Of a stretch of DNA of 64,000 nucleotides, positions 1 to 9,271 are shown piece after piece; position 1 is the stretch's first letter, and each line of letters begins with the position of its first letter. The notes beneath the pieces are model-generated. The model was given only the letters and a program-made list of their open reading frames with translations. It made no database searches and was not told the DNA's origin. The stretch covers positions 20,379,411 through 20,443,410 of the forward strand of contig NC_067203.1 in NCBI RefSeq assembly GCF_026262505.1, in the 5' to 3' direction. The stretch comes from Trichomonas vaginalis G3. Taxonomy: Eukaryota; Parabasalia; Trichomonadida; Trichomonadidae. Both the position numbers and the translations under genes were made by a program.

Positions 1-102
1 AAATAAATAACCTTATCAAATTTCCGCTGAAAATTAAATTTGTACTCCTCATCTTCGTTCATTGTTGGGAATATTAAATTTTGAAAAAGATGTTGGGATG
101 TT

Positions 103-414
103 TTGTATTCTGACACTGGTTCCAATTTCATTTTAATCAAATGTGATAAAGTTAATACCCCAATGAGATTTTCACATCAAACATTAGACCCTAACTCTTA
201 CCCATCAATACAAAACATTTTATCCATCAACTTAAACACATTTTCTTTATCATATCCGTTTCAATTATCCGGGAATTCATTTATTCTTCATTCAAAAGAT
301 TTATCAAATATTAAATTTAGAGTAACTGACCTATTTGATTGTGATTTAGAATTCATGAATGAAATATTATGGCAATTTCAAATAGAAAAAATAGCTGATG
401 AGATAACAGATTAA
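103..414 (+). CDS. Unknown P1 protein, 3' part
   Basis: An open frame of 103 residues with no ATG at its left limit, so it is probably the 3' part of a longer gene that starts upstream. The product is acidic at the end (closing on ITD) and has no membrane segment or motif that I recognise. It is followed after about 24 bases by an AT-rich promoter-like stretch and the fibre gene on the same strand. Position beside the fibre suggests a virion role, but that is only inference. Confidence 0.35.
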   Translation: MYSDTGSNFILIKCDKVNTPMRFSHQTLDPNSYPSIQNILSINLNTFSLSYPFQLSGNSFILHSKDLSNIKFRVTDLFDCDLEFMNEILWQFQIEKIADEITD

Positions 415-551
415 ATATTTATTTTTAAATCATAATAAATGATTAAACAACAGCAACCACAACAACTTAAGGCACAAAACACCAGGTCCCTCAGACCATT
501 ACATACGCCATATATGCATATAATTCAAAGACGGCAGAACAAACGCAAAGG

Positions 552-2699
552 TTGAAATATGGAGATTTGGAGATAGTATTGAAAAATGACCATTTCGAAT
601 TCGTTTGCAAAGGTGGTGCGGTGATATCAAATATAAAAGAAATTTTATTTATGAATTCAAAAATTAAAGGTATAACGGATGATATAACATCAATTCCACC
701 AGAAGAACAGAGATATTACACATTAAATGCATTTCCTAAAGTTTTGAAGATTGGAAGATTTAATTTAAATGAGGAATTCATAGAAGGTTTCCTAAACGAC
801 ATAATGAAGAAAGCAGATAAGGAATATGTTAACGAAAAAGATAATGAAATTAAAGAAAGGGTTGAATGGTATCATGAATGGACATCAAAGATTTTAAAAA
901 CTAAAGCCGATACAGGATGGGTTTCAGGATGTTTAGACCTTAAAGCGGATAAGGAATATGTTAACGATGAGTTAGAGAAGAAGGCAGATAAGGAATATGT
1001 TGCTGCTGTGTTAGAGAAGAAAGCAGATAAGGAATATGTTAACGAAAAAGATAATGAAATTAAAGAAAGGGTTGAATGGTATCATGAATGGACATCAAAG
1101 ATTTTAAAAACTAAAGCCGATACAGGATGGGTTTCAGGATGTTTAGACCTTAAAGCGGATAAGGAATATGTTAACGATGAGTTAGAGAAGAAGGCAGATA
1201 AGGAATATGTGGATAGTGAGTTAATGAAGAAAGCTAATATATCATTTGTTAATGAAGAAATAAAACAATCAGAGGTCTATTTTACTCCACCGTTTTTAAA
1301 TTTTATGAAATCATCAGATAAAACCTTTGATATAGATTCTTTTGAATGGATATGTTTCGATGGAGTGACCATGTATTTATTTTATACAGCTGGAGTGCTT
1401 TATTATTTTAAAACAAATGATTTTAAAAACTATGAATCATTTACTCCATCTGTTTTGAATCCTGATACACGAAAGCCAATCATTAATCCAATAATTTTAT
1501 ATGTTGAATATAATAACGGTAAATTTATGGGAATGATAACGGTTGAAGATGATTTTTGCCCTTGTTATTCATTCGATTGTATCCAATGGTTCAAATGTAA
1601 TTTAAATCAAGATGCTAAATTTAAATATCCAAATAATCCTATTAGATGTGTTAATAATAAATGGGTACTAATTTATGAAGTCAATCAAATTTTCATTAGT
1701 GAGGATGGGATAAATTATTATATGTTTAGTATGATGTCATCAGATTTGAAAATTGATTATACAAGTAAGTGGTATTACATTAACAACATGTATTTTATCC
1801 TACAAAATGATAAAATTTATAGATCATCTTCAATATCACAAGGTCAATTTGAACAAATTTTTCAAGCTGATGGAGACATTGAAGCTTTATGTTATGGATC
1901 AAATGTTTATGTTCTCGTTTCAGGTGAAATGGTCTATTCATATCCTGTAAGTTATAACAGACATATTTATTTATCACAGGATTTATCAAATTGGGAATTG
2001 GTTTATTCATTCACTCCAAAACTTACTCAAAATTATAGATTTACTAATTTATTTTATATTGATGGGTATTTCATTGCTTTAGGATGTGGTGATTTAGTAA
2101 ATATCAGTAGTGATGGAAGAAACTGGTCTGAAATCACAAAATTTCAAGATGTTAGAAAAGCAATTTTCAAAAATAATACGTTAATATTGATAACAAGACC
2201 AGTTTTAAATACTCACCCAAATTCAATATTATATAATAAATTCAATATTCATAATGGATTAAATACAATTCTTGAGATGATTTACCCCATTGGTTCTATT
2301 TATACGTCAATGAACTCAACAAATCCTTCAGAAGTTTTAGGTTTCGGTATGTGGGAACAGATTGTAGATAAATTCCTCTATTGTGCTAGATATTCAAAGC
2401 AAACAGGAGGTTCGAAGAAAATTACTGAAGCAAACCTTCCACCGCACACTCATACAGGAACTACAAACTTTTCTGGTGACCATAGTCACTCATTAAGAGA
2501 CCATCCATTATACAACTCAGAATATTATGCTGGCAATGACGTTTTATCTCCAGATTATAACCATTCAGCAAAAAAGACTTTTCGACCAACTGAACCAGGA
2601 GGAAATCATTCACATACTTTCACAACAAATCCAACAGGCTTGGGTAAAGATTATATGCCACCATTTATGACTGTATTCGCATGGTACCGCATTTATTGA
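552..2699 (+). CDS. Fibre/receptor-binding protein with propeller and collar domain
   Basis: A 715-residue protein in three parts. Residues about 85-235 hold KADKEYV-type repeats of the sort found in trimeric phage fibres, including one 70-residue unit present twice (210 bp apart). Residues about 240-570 contain spaced Asp-box-like motifs (SEDGINY, SQDLSNW, SSDGRNW), which suggest a sialidase-like beta-propeller. The last 145 residues match the tail-collar / baseplate Gp10 C-terminal type (YPIGSIY, GGSKKI, LPPHTHTG, HSH, YMPPFM). The likely role is binding host-surface glycans at the virion vertex. The C-terminal part is almost the same as in the fibre of P2 at 29,231-30,724. The 5' limit is uncertain because the frame lacks an ATG there. 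Confidence 0.75.
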   Translation: MKYGDLEIVLKNDHFEFVCKGGAVISNIKEILFMNSKIKGITDDITSIPPEEQRYYTLNAFPKVLKIGRFNLNEEFIEGFLNDIMKKADKEYVNEKDNEIKERVEWYHEWTSKILKTKADTGWVSGCLDLKADKEYVNDELEKKADKEYVAAVLEKKADKEYVNEKDNEIKERVEWYHEWTSKILKTKADTGWVSGCLDLKADKEYVNDELEKKADKEYVDSELMKKANISFVNEEIKQSEVYFTPPFLNFMKSSDKTFDIDSFEWICFDGVTMYLFYTAGVLYYFKTNDFKNYESFTPSVLNPDTRKPIINPIILYVEYNNGKFMGMITVEDDFCPCYSFDCIQWFKCNLNQDAKFKYPNNPIRCVNNKWVLIYEVNQIFISEDGINYYMFSMMSSDLKIDYTSKWYYINNMYFILQNDKIYRSSSISQGQFEQIFQADGDIEALCYGSNVYVLVSGEMVYSYPVSYNRHIYLSQDLSNWELVYSFTPKLTQNYRFTNLFYIDGYFIALGCGDLVNISSDGRNWSEITKFQDVRKAIFKNNTLILITRPVLNTHPNSILYNKFNIHNGLNTILEMIYPIGSIYTSMNSTNPSEVLGFGMWEQIVDKFLYCARYSKQTGGSKKITEANLPPHTHTGTTNFSGDHSHSLRDHPLYNSEYYAGNDVLSPDYNHSAKKTFRPTEPGGNHSHTFTTNPTGLGKDYMPPFMTVFAWYRIY

Positions 2700-2846
2700 A
2701 TGTGCTTGAGCCTACTTTGCAGGCTTACCGCGTTCATTGAATGAACTAAATATATTTTATGTTTGTAATTAATTAGGTAATGAAGTAATGAATGAACTGC
2801 AGAAATAAATGTTTACGTTAATGTTTACAGGTTATTCAATAATGAC

Positions 2847-3319
2847 TTATTTTTGAAGAACTGAAGGTGCTACCATGTTACCATGTGCTACCAGGTCATT
2901 TAACTTCTCTGAAAAAGTGTGACAACATGACATTTTGACAACAACACAGGAGGAAGGCAGTTATGAATTATTTTTGAAGAACTGAAGGTGCTACCATGTT
3001 ACCATGTGCTACAGGTCATTTAACTTCTCTGAAAAAGTGTGACAACATGACATTTTGACAACAACACAGGAGGAAGGCAGTTATGAATTATTTTTGAAGA
3101 ACTGAAGGTGCTACCATGTTACCATGTGCTACCAGGTCATTTAACTTCTCTGAAAAAGTGTGACAACATGACATTTTGACAACAACACAGGAGGAAGGCA
3201 GTTATGAATTATTTTTGAAGAACTGAAGGTGCTACCATGTTACCATGTGCTACCAGGTCATTTAACTTCTCTGAAAAAGTGTGACAACATGACATTTTGA
3301 CAACAACACAGGAGGATTA
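2847..3319. repeat. Four tandem 120-121 bp units (KilA-N-associated repeat)
   Basis: Four nearly identical units starting at about 2847, 2968, 3088 and 3209. Each contains TTTTTGAAGAACTGAAGG, a CTACCATGTTACCATG stretch, CTTCTCTGAAAAAGTG, and spaced TGACA words (TGACAACATGACATTTTGAC). The same unit recurs inverted at 5727-5867 and 6715-7112, and in variant form in element P2. The units lie between convergent genes here. They are AT-rich and non-coding. Confidence 0.9.
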
Positions 3320-3345
3320 ATGCAAAAATAAATTCAAATCATACT

Positions 3346-4647
3346 TTATAAAGCTTCATTTACAGGTATTTCATCGTCAGTAAATGAATCCTCATTATCG
3401 TTTGGTTCAACCTGTTTATATAATCCTTTCATTTCTTCTTTCAAAACATAACACCATGTTTGTTTACCGTCTATTCTTCTATGTTTCCTATCACATTTAT
3501 CCTTAATACTCATTTGAAAGTTTTTGTCTTTCATGTCTGATGGTTTGCAGAATAGAGCATTTTCACACGTCATACCTGCACACAATTCATCATAATGTGT
3601 ATTTATCCATACATCTAAAGGATTTGTTGATAACTCGATTAAATCTTGTTTGGCTTCAGTCATCGGTATGATTCGTACATTAAATGATGAAAGGTCATAT
3701 TGCATAAAATACGTCAGTAAATTATCATAAAATTCCTTAGTGCATGAATCCATTAAATTCTTGAAGTAATCAAATTGACCCTTGAATTTACCATTAACCC
3801 TTAAAACTACGTATCTTCTGTCTCCAACTTCAATTTTGACAGGGTAGACGTTGTTAGTTACGAAAATGAAGTTTGCAACGTTCTGAGCAGTTCTTCTGGG
3901 TTGATTCTTTTCATTAATTCTAATTTGATTATCCGTAATAATTGATTTCAAAGCGTTGAAGTTTGCGAGTCTGTCTTCACCTACATTCTTGAGTTCATTA
4001 AGTACAAGAAACATTTTATTCTCAACTACTGAATTGAAATTACCCGTTAGCTCACTTATTTCAGTAATGTTTTTACATGAATAACCAGCGAGAAGTTCAG
4101 AAATAATATCTGTAAATCTGTTTTTACCTGTTCCCTGAAGTCCTTTCAAAATAATTGCTGTTTCATTCTTGATTCCAGGATGTTGAATCATTGATGCAAT
4201 CCAACCGAGAAGGTATTTATACACTTCATCGTTATTATCACAAATGGCTTCTTTAATGAAATTCATAAACATCTCAATTTTTGAGTAATCAGGCTTTTCA
4301 AGAATGTTGTATTTATAACCCTGAAACGTTGAGAAAACATCTGGGGAATCAGATTTAAAGCAAACACCCTTAACGGTTAATGAAGACAATTGATTTAGTA
4401 GTACATCCCATGCTGTTATTGTTTTACCTTCTTCTTTAAATAATTTAATCATTTTGAGTGACTCTTTCATGTTTGATTGAAGAACGAATGATATTTGATT
4501 CATTTTGTCGTGGATATTATAGTCCTTTTGAATGAAATATTTATTTCCACAATCTACAAAACGGATTACACGTGATAAATCCTCAATTACTTCAGAACTG
4601 TTTTTATACTGATGATTTTCAGCCTTGCGTCTAATATCTGTTATCAA
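3346..4647 (-). CDS. SF3 (D5-like) helicase of P1
   Basis: A 433-residue superfamily 3 helicase. The P-loop GLQGTGKN lies at residues about 169-176, a Walker B-like strand FLVLNEL at about 213, and a motif C strand FIFVTNN at about 260. The region before the P-loop resembles the D5 N-terminal domain. The family unwinds DNA at viral replication forks and usually works with an AEP primase, which here is the adjoining frame upstream at 4644-5657. A homologue with the same P-loop (GKQGTGKN) is at 41,774-43,009 in P2. Whether primase and helicase form one protein or two cannot be decided by eye. Confidence 0.8.
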   Translation of the reverse strand: MITDIRRKAENHQYKNSSEVIEDLSRVIRFVDCGNKYFIQKDYNIHDKMNQISFVLQSNMKESLKMIKLFKEEGKTITAWDVLLNQLSSLTVKGVCFKSDSPDVFSTFQGYKYNILEKPDYSKIEMFMNFIKEAICDNNDEVYKYLLGWIASMIQHPGIKNETAIILKGLQGTGKNRFTDIISELLAGYSCKNITEISELTGNFNSVVENKMFLVLNELKNVGEDRLANFNALKSIITDNQIRINEKNQPRRTAQNVANFIFVTNNVYPVKIEVGDRRYVVLRVNGKFKGQFDYFKNLMDSCTKEFYDNLLTYFMQYDLSSFNVRIIPMTEAKQDLIELSTNPLDVWINTHYDELCAGMTCENALFCKPSDMKDKNFQMSIKDKCDRKHRRIDGKQTWCYVLKEEMKGLYKQVEPNDNEDSFTDDEIPVNEAL

Positions 4648-5657
4648 AACGAGTCATCAAGTTTGATATCAAATGTTATTTTTGGCTTACGTAATAAAGG
4701 TAAAACATATTCATCATAATATTCCTTTTGATATAGTTTTAGAATCTTCACTAAAACAAATGGAGAAGTCATTAAATGTGCATATCTACTACGTGCTTTT
4801 TCAAAATTACTTTTAGCATTTTCTGTTAAACTGCAGAAGTTATAAACGTTATCGTATGCTTCATTAATTAAATGATTAGGTAACGAATTAATAGCTTGAA
4901 ACAGTGTGAATAATGTAACTTCTTTTTCTAAATTCATGTTTCCACCGTCATTATGTACTTCAAAATCACAGATGCCATCAACTATGCTCTGGGCAAGTTT
5001 ATCGTCAATGTTTACATCTTTGTTTTCATTCATGATATTCTTTATTTCTTCGTTCTTCTGTTCAACTCTTACCTTAATATTCAAATCATTTAATATATCA
5101 TTCACTGTTCTGGTTAATGTTGAATCGTAACTTCCACGAATGAATGAGTATGTATTGATTGGTTCTGATGCATTCTTGCGAACTCTTGAATCAGCCATGA
5201 CTACTAATGAACGCTTTGAATCATCCATTGAAGTCATTATGTCGATATCATAATCATTGCAGGAATAACATTTAATCATTCTGTTCGAAACTGCATAGAA
5301 GAAATTAGTGTTGCAATAAATGTGAAGACCTCCTGAAGCGGTTTTAACGATAACATCTTTATCCGAAAGTTTTGATAAAATATCTTTTCTAACTGTTTCT
5401 TTAAGTTCATCATTGTACGATTTATTGATATCAACATCTATAATCGTTAAATTTGATATTTTATTTACTAATAAAGCCATACCAGTTTTCCTTCCTCTTC
5501 CTCCATCATGTTTGAGGTAGTTATGTAAATCAATCATGTTTTCACCAATTCTTTCATTGAGGGTTTTAGTTTCTGTCATAACTAATTCCTCAACTAATGA
5601 ATCAATAACTTTTTCATCAGAAACGATATAGTTGCTGTTGTTGTTTGTTGCCGTCAT
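4644..5657 (-). CDS. Primase-polymerase (AEP-like) domain protein of P1
   Basis: A 337-residue protein with features of archaeo-eukaryotic primases: a metal-binding motif IIDVDIN at about residue 72 and an SGGLHIY strand (the sxH motif) at about 107. It adjoins the SF3 helicase frame, the usual partner in viral primase-helicase modules. It would make primers, or short DNA, for replication of the element. The start at MTATNNN is supported by an AT-rich promoter-like run (TTTTTTTATTTCTATATAA) immediately before the ATG. Assignment rests on two motifs and context. Confidence 0.65.
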   Translation of the reverse strand: MTATNNNSNYIVSDEKVIDSLVEELVMTETKTLNERIGENMIDLHNYLKHDGGRGRKTGMALLVNKISNLTIIDVDINKSYNDELKETVRKDILSKLSDKDVIVKTASGGLHIYCNTNFFYAVSNRMIKCYSCNDYDIDIMTSMDDSKRSLVVMADSRVRKNASEPINTYSFIRGSYDSTLTRTVNDILNDLNIKVRVEQKNEEIKNIMNENKDVNIDDKLAQSIVDGICDFEVHNDGGNMNLEKEVTLFTLFQAINSLPNHLINEAYDNVYNFCSLTENAKSNFEKARSRYAHLMTSPFVLVKILKLYQKEYYDEYVLPLLRKPKITFDIKLDDSF

Positions 5658-5726
5658 TTATATAGAAATAAAAAAATAAAAATAATTTTAAAACTAACTT
5701 TATTTTTGGACTGCATCATATTTTCG

Positions 5727-5867
5727 TAAATGTTGTCAAAATGTCATGTTGTCACACTTTTTCAGAGAAGTTAAATGACCTGGTAGCACATGGTAACATG
5801 GTAGCACCTTCAGTTCTTCAAAAATAATTCATAACTGCCTTCCTCCTGTGTTGTTGTCAAAATGTCA
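5727..5867. repeat. Inverted single copy of the 120-bp repeat
   Basis: One unit of the repeat found at 2847-3319, in reverse orientation, directly downstream of the KilA-N gene (5948-6613, minus strand) and upstream of the primase gene. It is followed by a second partial start of the unit ending near 5867. Confidence 0.85.
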
Positions 5868-5947
5868 TGAGGTTAGAAATGAGGTTAGATCTAACCATCT
5901 ACCCTAAAAATTATTTTTGGTGAATTCAATAAAAATAAATGGTTCAT

Positions 5948-6613
5948 TTACTCACAATATTTTTGTACAAAACAACCCCAAGCTTTTAACTTCTTTTCTG
6001 CAGCTTCTAATGCTATCTTAGCGAGTTCATATTCTCTAAATTCTCTCTTTAAATTTTCTTGTTCCCATTGGTCTAGTTCGTATGGAGAATCTCTATAACC
6101 ATAACATAACTCACGTTCATGTTCTAATTGTTTTTCGCACATTTTTCCAACTTCTTCTTCAAACAAAGGTTTAGCATTCTCTACTGTATCTTCAAGTTCT
6201 TCTTCATCGAATTTCTCATGAACTTTCTTGTCTATGGAGTCCATAATATCTTTGACATAAAATGCATACTTTACAGAGCACCATTCAGCAACAAAATGAA
6301 CGAGGTCAGGATGTATGTAAATACCTTTGAATTCATTTATAACACCCTTAGTAAGCTCATAAAATGCTTGTTTTGAGGTCGAGCCACTTTTGGCTCCACC
6401 GTATTCGTTCATCCAAAACTCAAGAATTTCCTGTATTTTAGCACTATTGAGAAATCTGTTTAAATGGTTTAACTTTCCTGCTTCTCTTGCCATCTTTGTT
6501 GCATTAATGTAACCATCCTTGTCTCTACGTAAGACTTCAATACCGTTATAAGTGCCTTTTGTGAATGTTTCGCCATTAGATTTGTTAGTGAATGTTTTTG
6601 CTTCGACTGACAT
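5948..6613 (-). CDS. KilA-N domain protein of P1
   Basis: A protein of about 221 residues with a KilA-N DNA-binding domain: GYINATKMA at about residue 35 and the IYIHPDLVHFVAEWCS block at about 97-112, followed by a charged C-terminal helical region. KilA-N proteins of large DNA viruses and Polintons bind DNA and are thought to act as regulators. The start chosen is MSVEAKTF, placed just after the conserved leader TGTATGTAAGAACAGAA; an upstream in-frame ATG falls inside that promoter-like motif. The first 40 residues and last 80 residues are nearly the same as in the P2 protein at 34,364-35,026, while the middle differs strongly. It is surrounded by copies of the 120-bp repeat. Confidence 0.85.
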   Translation of the reverse strand: MSVEAKTFTNKSNGETFTKGTYNGIEVLRRDKDGYINATKMAREAGKLNHLNRFLNSAKIQEILEFWMNEYGGAKSGSTSKQAFYELTKGVINEFKGIYIHPDLVHFVAEWCSVKYAFYVKDIMDSIDKKVHEKFDEEELEDTVENAKPLFEEEVGKMCEKQLEHERELCYGYRDSPYELDQWEQENLKREFREYELAKIALEAAEKKLKAWGCFVQKYCE

Positions 6614-6714
6614 TTCTGTTCTTACATACAAAATAAAAAAATAAAAATAATTTTAAAACTAACTTTATTTTTGGGTCATTTACACTCATTCCGATGAAGT
6701 CATGACAAATCATT

Positions 6715-7112
6715 TCCTGTGTTGTTGTCAAATGTCATGTTGTCACACTTTTTCAGAGAAGTTAAATGACCTGGTAGCACATGGTAACATGGTAGCACCT
6801 TCAGTTCTTCAAAAATAATTCATAACTGCCTTCCTCCTGTGTTGTTGTCAAAATGTCATGTTGTCACACTTTTTCAGAGAAGTTAAATGACCTGGTAGCA
6901 CATGGTAACATGGTAGCACCTTCAGTTCTTCAAAAATAATTCATAACTGCCTTCCTCCTGTGTTGTTGTCAAAATGTCATGTTGTCACACTTTTTCAGAG
7001 AAGTTAAATGACCTGGTAGCACATGGTAACATGGTAGCACCTTCAGTTCTTCAAAAATAATTCATAACTGCCTTCCTCCTGTGTTGTTGTCAAAATGTCA
7101 TGTTGTCACAAA
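6715..7112. repeat. Inverted array of 120-bp repeat (about 3.3 units)
   Basis: Three full units and a partial one, reverse-oriented relative to 2847-3319, lying upstream of the KilA-N gene. Relative to that gene the orientation is the same as the array upstream of the KilA-N gene in P2. The units differ by only a few bases, suggesting recent amplification or homogenisation. Confidence 0.9.
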
Positions 7113-7152
7113 CTTTAGAACGGCATAATTTAAATTTTTATTTTTATCATAA

Positions 7153-7317
7153 ATGGATACCCCACAAGCTCAAAATTTACCACGAATCATAACAAGGGAG
7201 GAAATGATAAAAATGATGCAAGAACATGTTAAAAATAACAAACCACTAAAATTGAGAAAATGTGGTTATGCAGTAATGATGGAAAGAGAGATGTTGTCAA
7301 AGAGGAATAAAAATTAA
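7153..7317 (+). CDS. Small basic protein, 54 residues
   Basis: A short ORF starting MDTPQAQN and rich in Lys, Met and Arg (EEMIKMMQEHVK, LKLRKCGYAVMM). The ATG is preceded by AATTTTTATTTTTATCATAA, which matches the leader seen before other P1 genes; that is the main support for it being real. It meets the next gene (7314-7610) tail to tail with a 4-base overlap. No family recognised. Confidence 0.5.
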   Translation: MDTPQAQNLPRIITREEMIKMMQEHVKNNKPLKLRKCGYAVMMEREMLSKRNKN

Positions 7318-7610
7318 ATTTGGATTGAGTTTAAAAATTCATCTTTATTAAATTCATCTCTTCCAATCAATTTATTTATTCTATTAAATTCTTTTATTTT
7401 TGCTTCACTCAGTTTAAGGATTGAACGGTAAGTTTCTAATTTTTCGATTATTTCCTTCTTCTCTTTATCGTTTTCAGTTCCATTAGTTTTATGGGCATCA
7501 ACCCCACCGCATTGTGGCTTCTTTTTGTAATAGCATATTTTTGATTTAATTCTGTTTAGTTTCTTTTTATATTCATCGTCCGGACTCTTGGCTGCTTCGT
7601 TGTCACTCAT
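7314..7610 (-). CDS. Unknown 98-residue charged protein
   Basis: Small, highly charged, probably helical protein (MSDNEAAKSPDDEYKKK...). It has a promoter-like leader AATTTTTTTTATTTCGTAAG just before the ATG, the same type as for the KilA-N gene. It contains a CYYKKKPQCGG segment, but I see no full zinc motif. It lies directly upstream of the integrase remnant on the same strand, at about 20 bases distance. Function unknown. Confidence 0.55.
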   Translation of the reverse strand: MSDNEAAKSPDDEYKKKLNRIKSKICYYKKKPQCGGVDAHKTNGTENDKEKKEIIEKLETYRSILKLSEAKIKEFNRINKLIGRDEFNKDEFLNSIQI

Positions 7611-7630
7611 TTCTTACGAAATAAAAAAAA

Positions 7631-8400
7631 TTAAATATTATTTAAATATAATGGAGTAATAAAATAAATCGGAATTTCTATTAATTTATTGTCAACTTCA
7701 ACTAATGCATTGCCGTTAATATATCTAACAAATTCAGCTATTGTGTCAAATCTTCGTCTTCTTTTTGTCATTGATTTATCAGTTTTTCCATAATCGAGAT
7801 GAATCAAAACTTTATCCCCTTGTTTAAAATTCATGAGCCCCGAATTAATTTGTTCACGTTTAACATCATTTAACCTTTCCATTTGCTTTCTAATATATTC
7901 CCATTCTTTTGAAATATCATTTTTCATTTCCACCGGTTTCATGTTTATTGTTCTATGCCATGTATTATTGTAATAATATACTAACTGCTGTATGATGGAG
8001 TCATGATTTCCATCCCAGTATATCTGACCGTTAACCCCTAACGCATCTCTAAGAGTTCTCATTACCATCAACTATTTTATTATGAAACGTATATGGAGAG
8101 GATGAGAAGAAAAAATTAATTTGTGGGAAATAATGAGTCATAGCTGCCTGAAATCCTTTATCACCATCACCCCTGATATTATCTACTCTTTCATGATCTA
8201 GTAAGTATTGTATAGCTCTTCTTGTTTCCTGTTCTGTTTTCCCTTTCACTGGAATGCAATATAAATATCTAGTGTTAATGTTAATGGCAAATAAATAAGT
8301 AACGTTTCCTTTTGAATATTCCAGATGATCGATTTCGTATGAATATGGATATGGAAAATGAAGGGCGACTAAATTTTTCCTTTAATGGTTGAATTTTTGG
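7631..8400 (-). pseudogene. Retrovirus-like integrase remnant of P1
   Basis: Recognisable parts of the Polinton-type integrase (RNase H fold, DDE family): a catalytic-core segment with GNVTYLFAININTRYLYC and IRGDGDKGFQAAM, then YYNNTWHRTI in the C-terminal part of the core, and a C-terminal module (FKQGDKVLIHLDYGK) like the SH3-type DNA-binding tail. The enzyme would insert element DNA into the host genome. The gene is broken, with about two or three breaks, and is treated as a fossil. Confidence 0.75.
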
Positions 8401-8414
8401 GTCAATTGGTTTAT

Positions 8415-9146
8415 TTAATATCTTGAAATCCTTTTTAAAATCTTTTGTTTCTTTAATGTTTGAAATGGATATAATAAAGTGAATGATGAAGGATTAACTG
8501 AAGGAGGAGGCGGTACTGTCGTTGGAGGTTTTGGTGTTGCAAGTGGTTTAATTTTATCTGCTTTGATTTTGGATGATGAAGTTTTGGATTTCATTCCTTC
8601 CTTCATTAATTCTGGATGTATTCTATTCATTTGTTTTAAATATGCTGTATATAAAGGTTTGATATACTTTCCCGCTTCGAGTTTATGTTGAAGGATGAAT
8701 TCCAAAAGTTGATCTTCATTTAAAAGTCGGGCTGAATATGGTTTAACTAATGAATCATAAATTAAAGCTCGTGCTTCATTTATGGTCTGAAGGACCTGGG
8801 TGTTTTGTTCCTTTGGTTTTTGTGGCTCAGGATTATATAAATTATATAATTCATCAATATCTTCTTCTGTTAATACTTTATTTTTGAAATCTTTCAACTG
8901 TTTAAGTTGTGATTTAGTTTTTCCCTTTACATATTCATTATTTTTAATTTTGTCTTTAATTTTAGAAATTATTTTATCATGATATTTCAAAATTTCATTT
9001 TTATAATACGGATAATAATAATCCATATCATCACCCGTTATATTGTTATTATGTTTTTGGAGATATGCTTTTAATTCATAATAACTAAGAAAGTTTTGAT
9101 TAAATACTAAATCATCAATTAAAATTTTTAAATTTATGGTATCCAT
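8415..9146 (-). CDS. Unknown P1 protein with Pro-rich tail
   Basis: A 243-residue protein. The first 100 residues are rich in Tyr, Lys and Asn with helical, charged segments (ISKIKDKIKNNEYVKGKTKSQ). The last 60 hold a Lys-rich linker and a proline run (PKPPTTVPPPPSVNPSS), then a basic end (KKQKILKRISRY). The ATG follows TTTATTTTATTTTTATATAA, the common P1 leader. It lies between polymerase and integrase, all on the minus strand. No family recognised; a structural or DNA-binding role would be a guess. Confidence 0.6.
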   Translation of the reverse strand: MDTINLKILIDDLVFNQNFLSYYELKAYLQKHNNNITGDDMDYYYPYYKNEILKYHDKIISKIKDKIKNNEYVKGKTKSQLKQLKDFKNKVLTEEDIDELYNLYNPEPQKPKEQNTQVLQTINEARALIYDSLVKPYSARLLNEDQLLEFILQHKLEAGKYIKPLYTAYLKQMNRIHPELMKEGMKSKTSSSKIKADKIKPLATPKPPTTVPPPPSVNPSSFTLLYPFQTLKKQKILKRISRY

Positions 9147-9271
9147 TTATATAAAAATAAAATAAATGTTTAAGGGTGCCCGCCTCTTTGAATCATAGTA
9201 TCAAAACCATCATTAACGGTTCCTTTTGTCTCTTCTGTGGCATTTCATTAAAAATAAAATTTTAAATTGTA

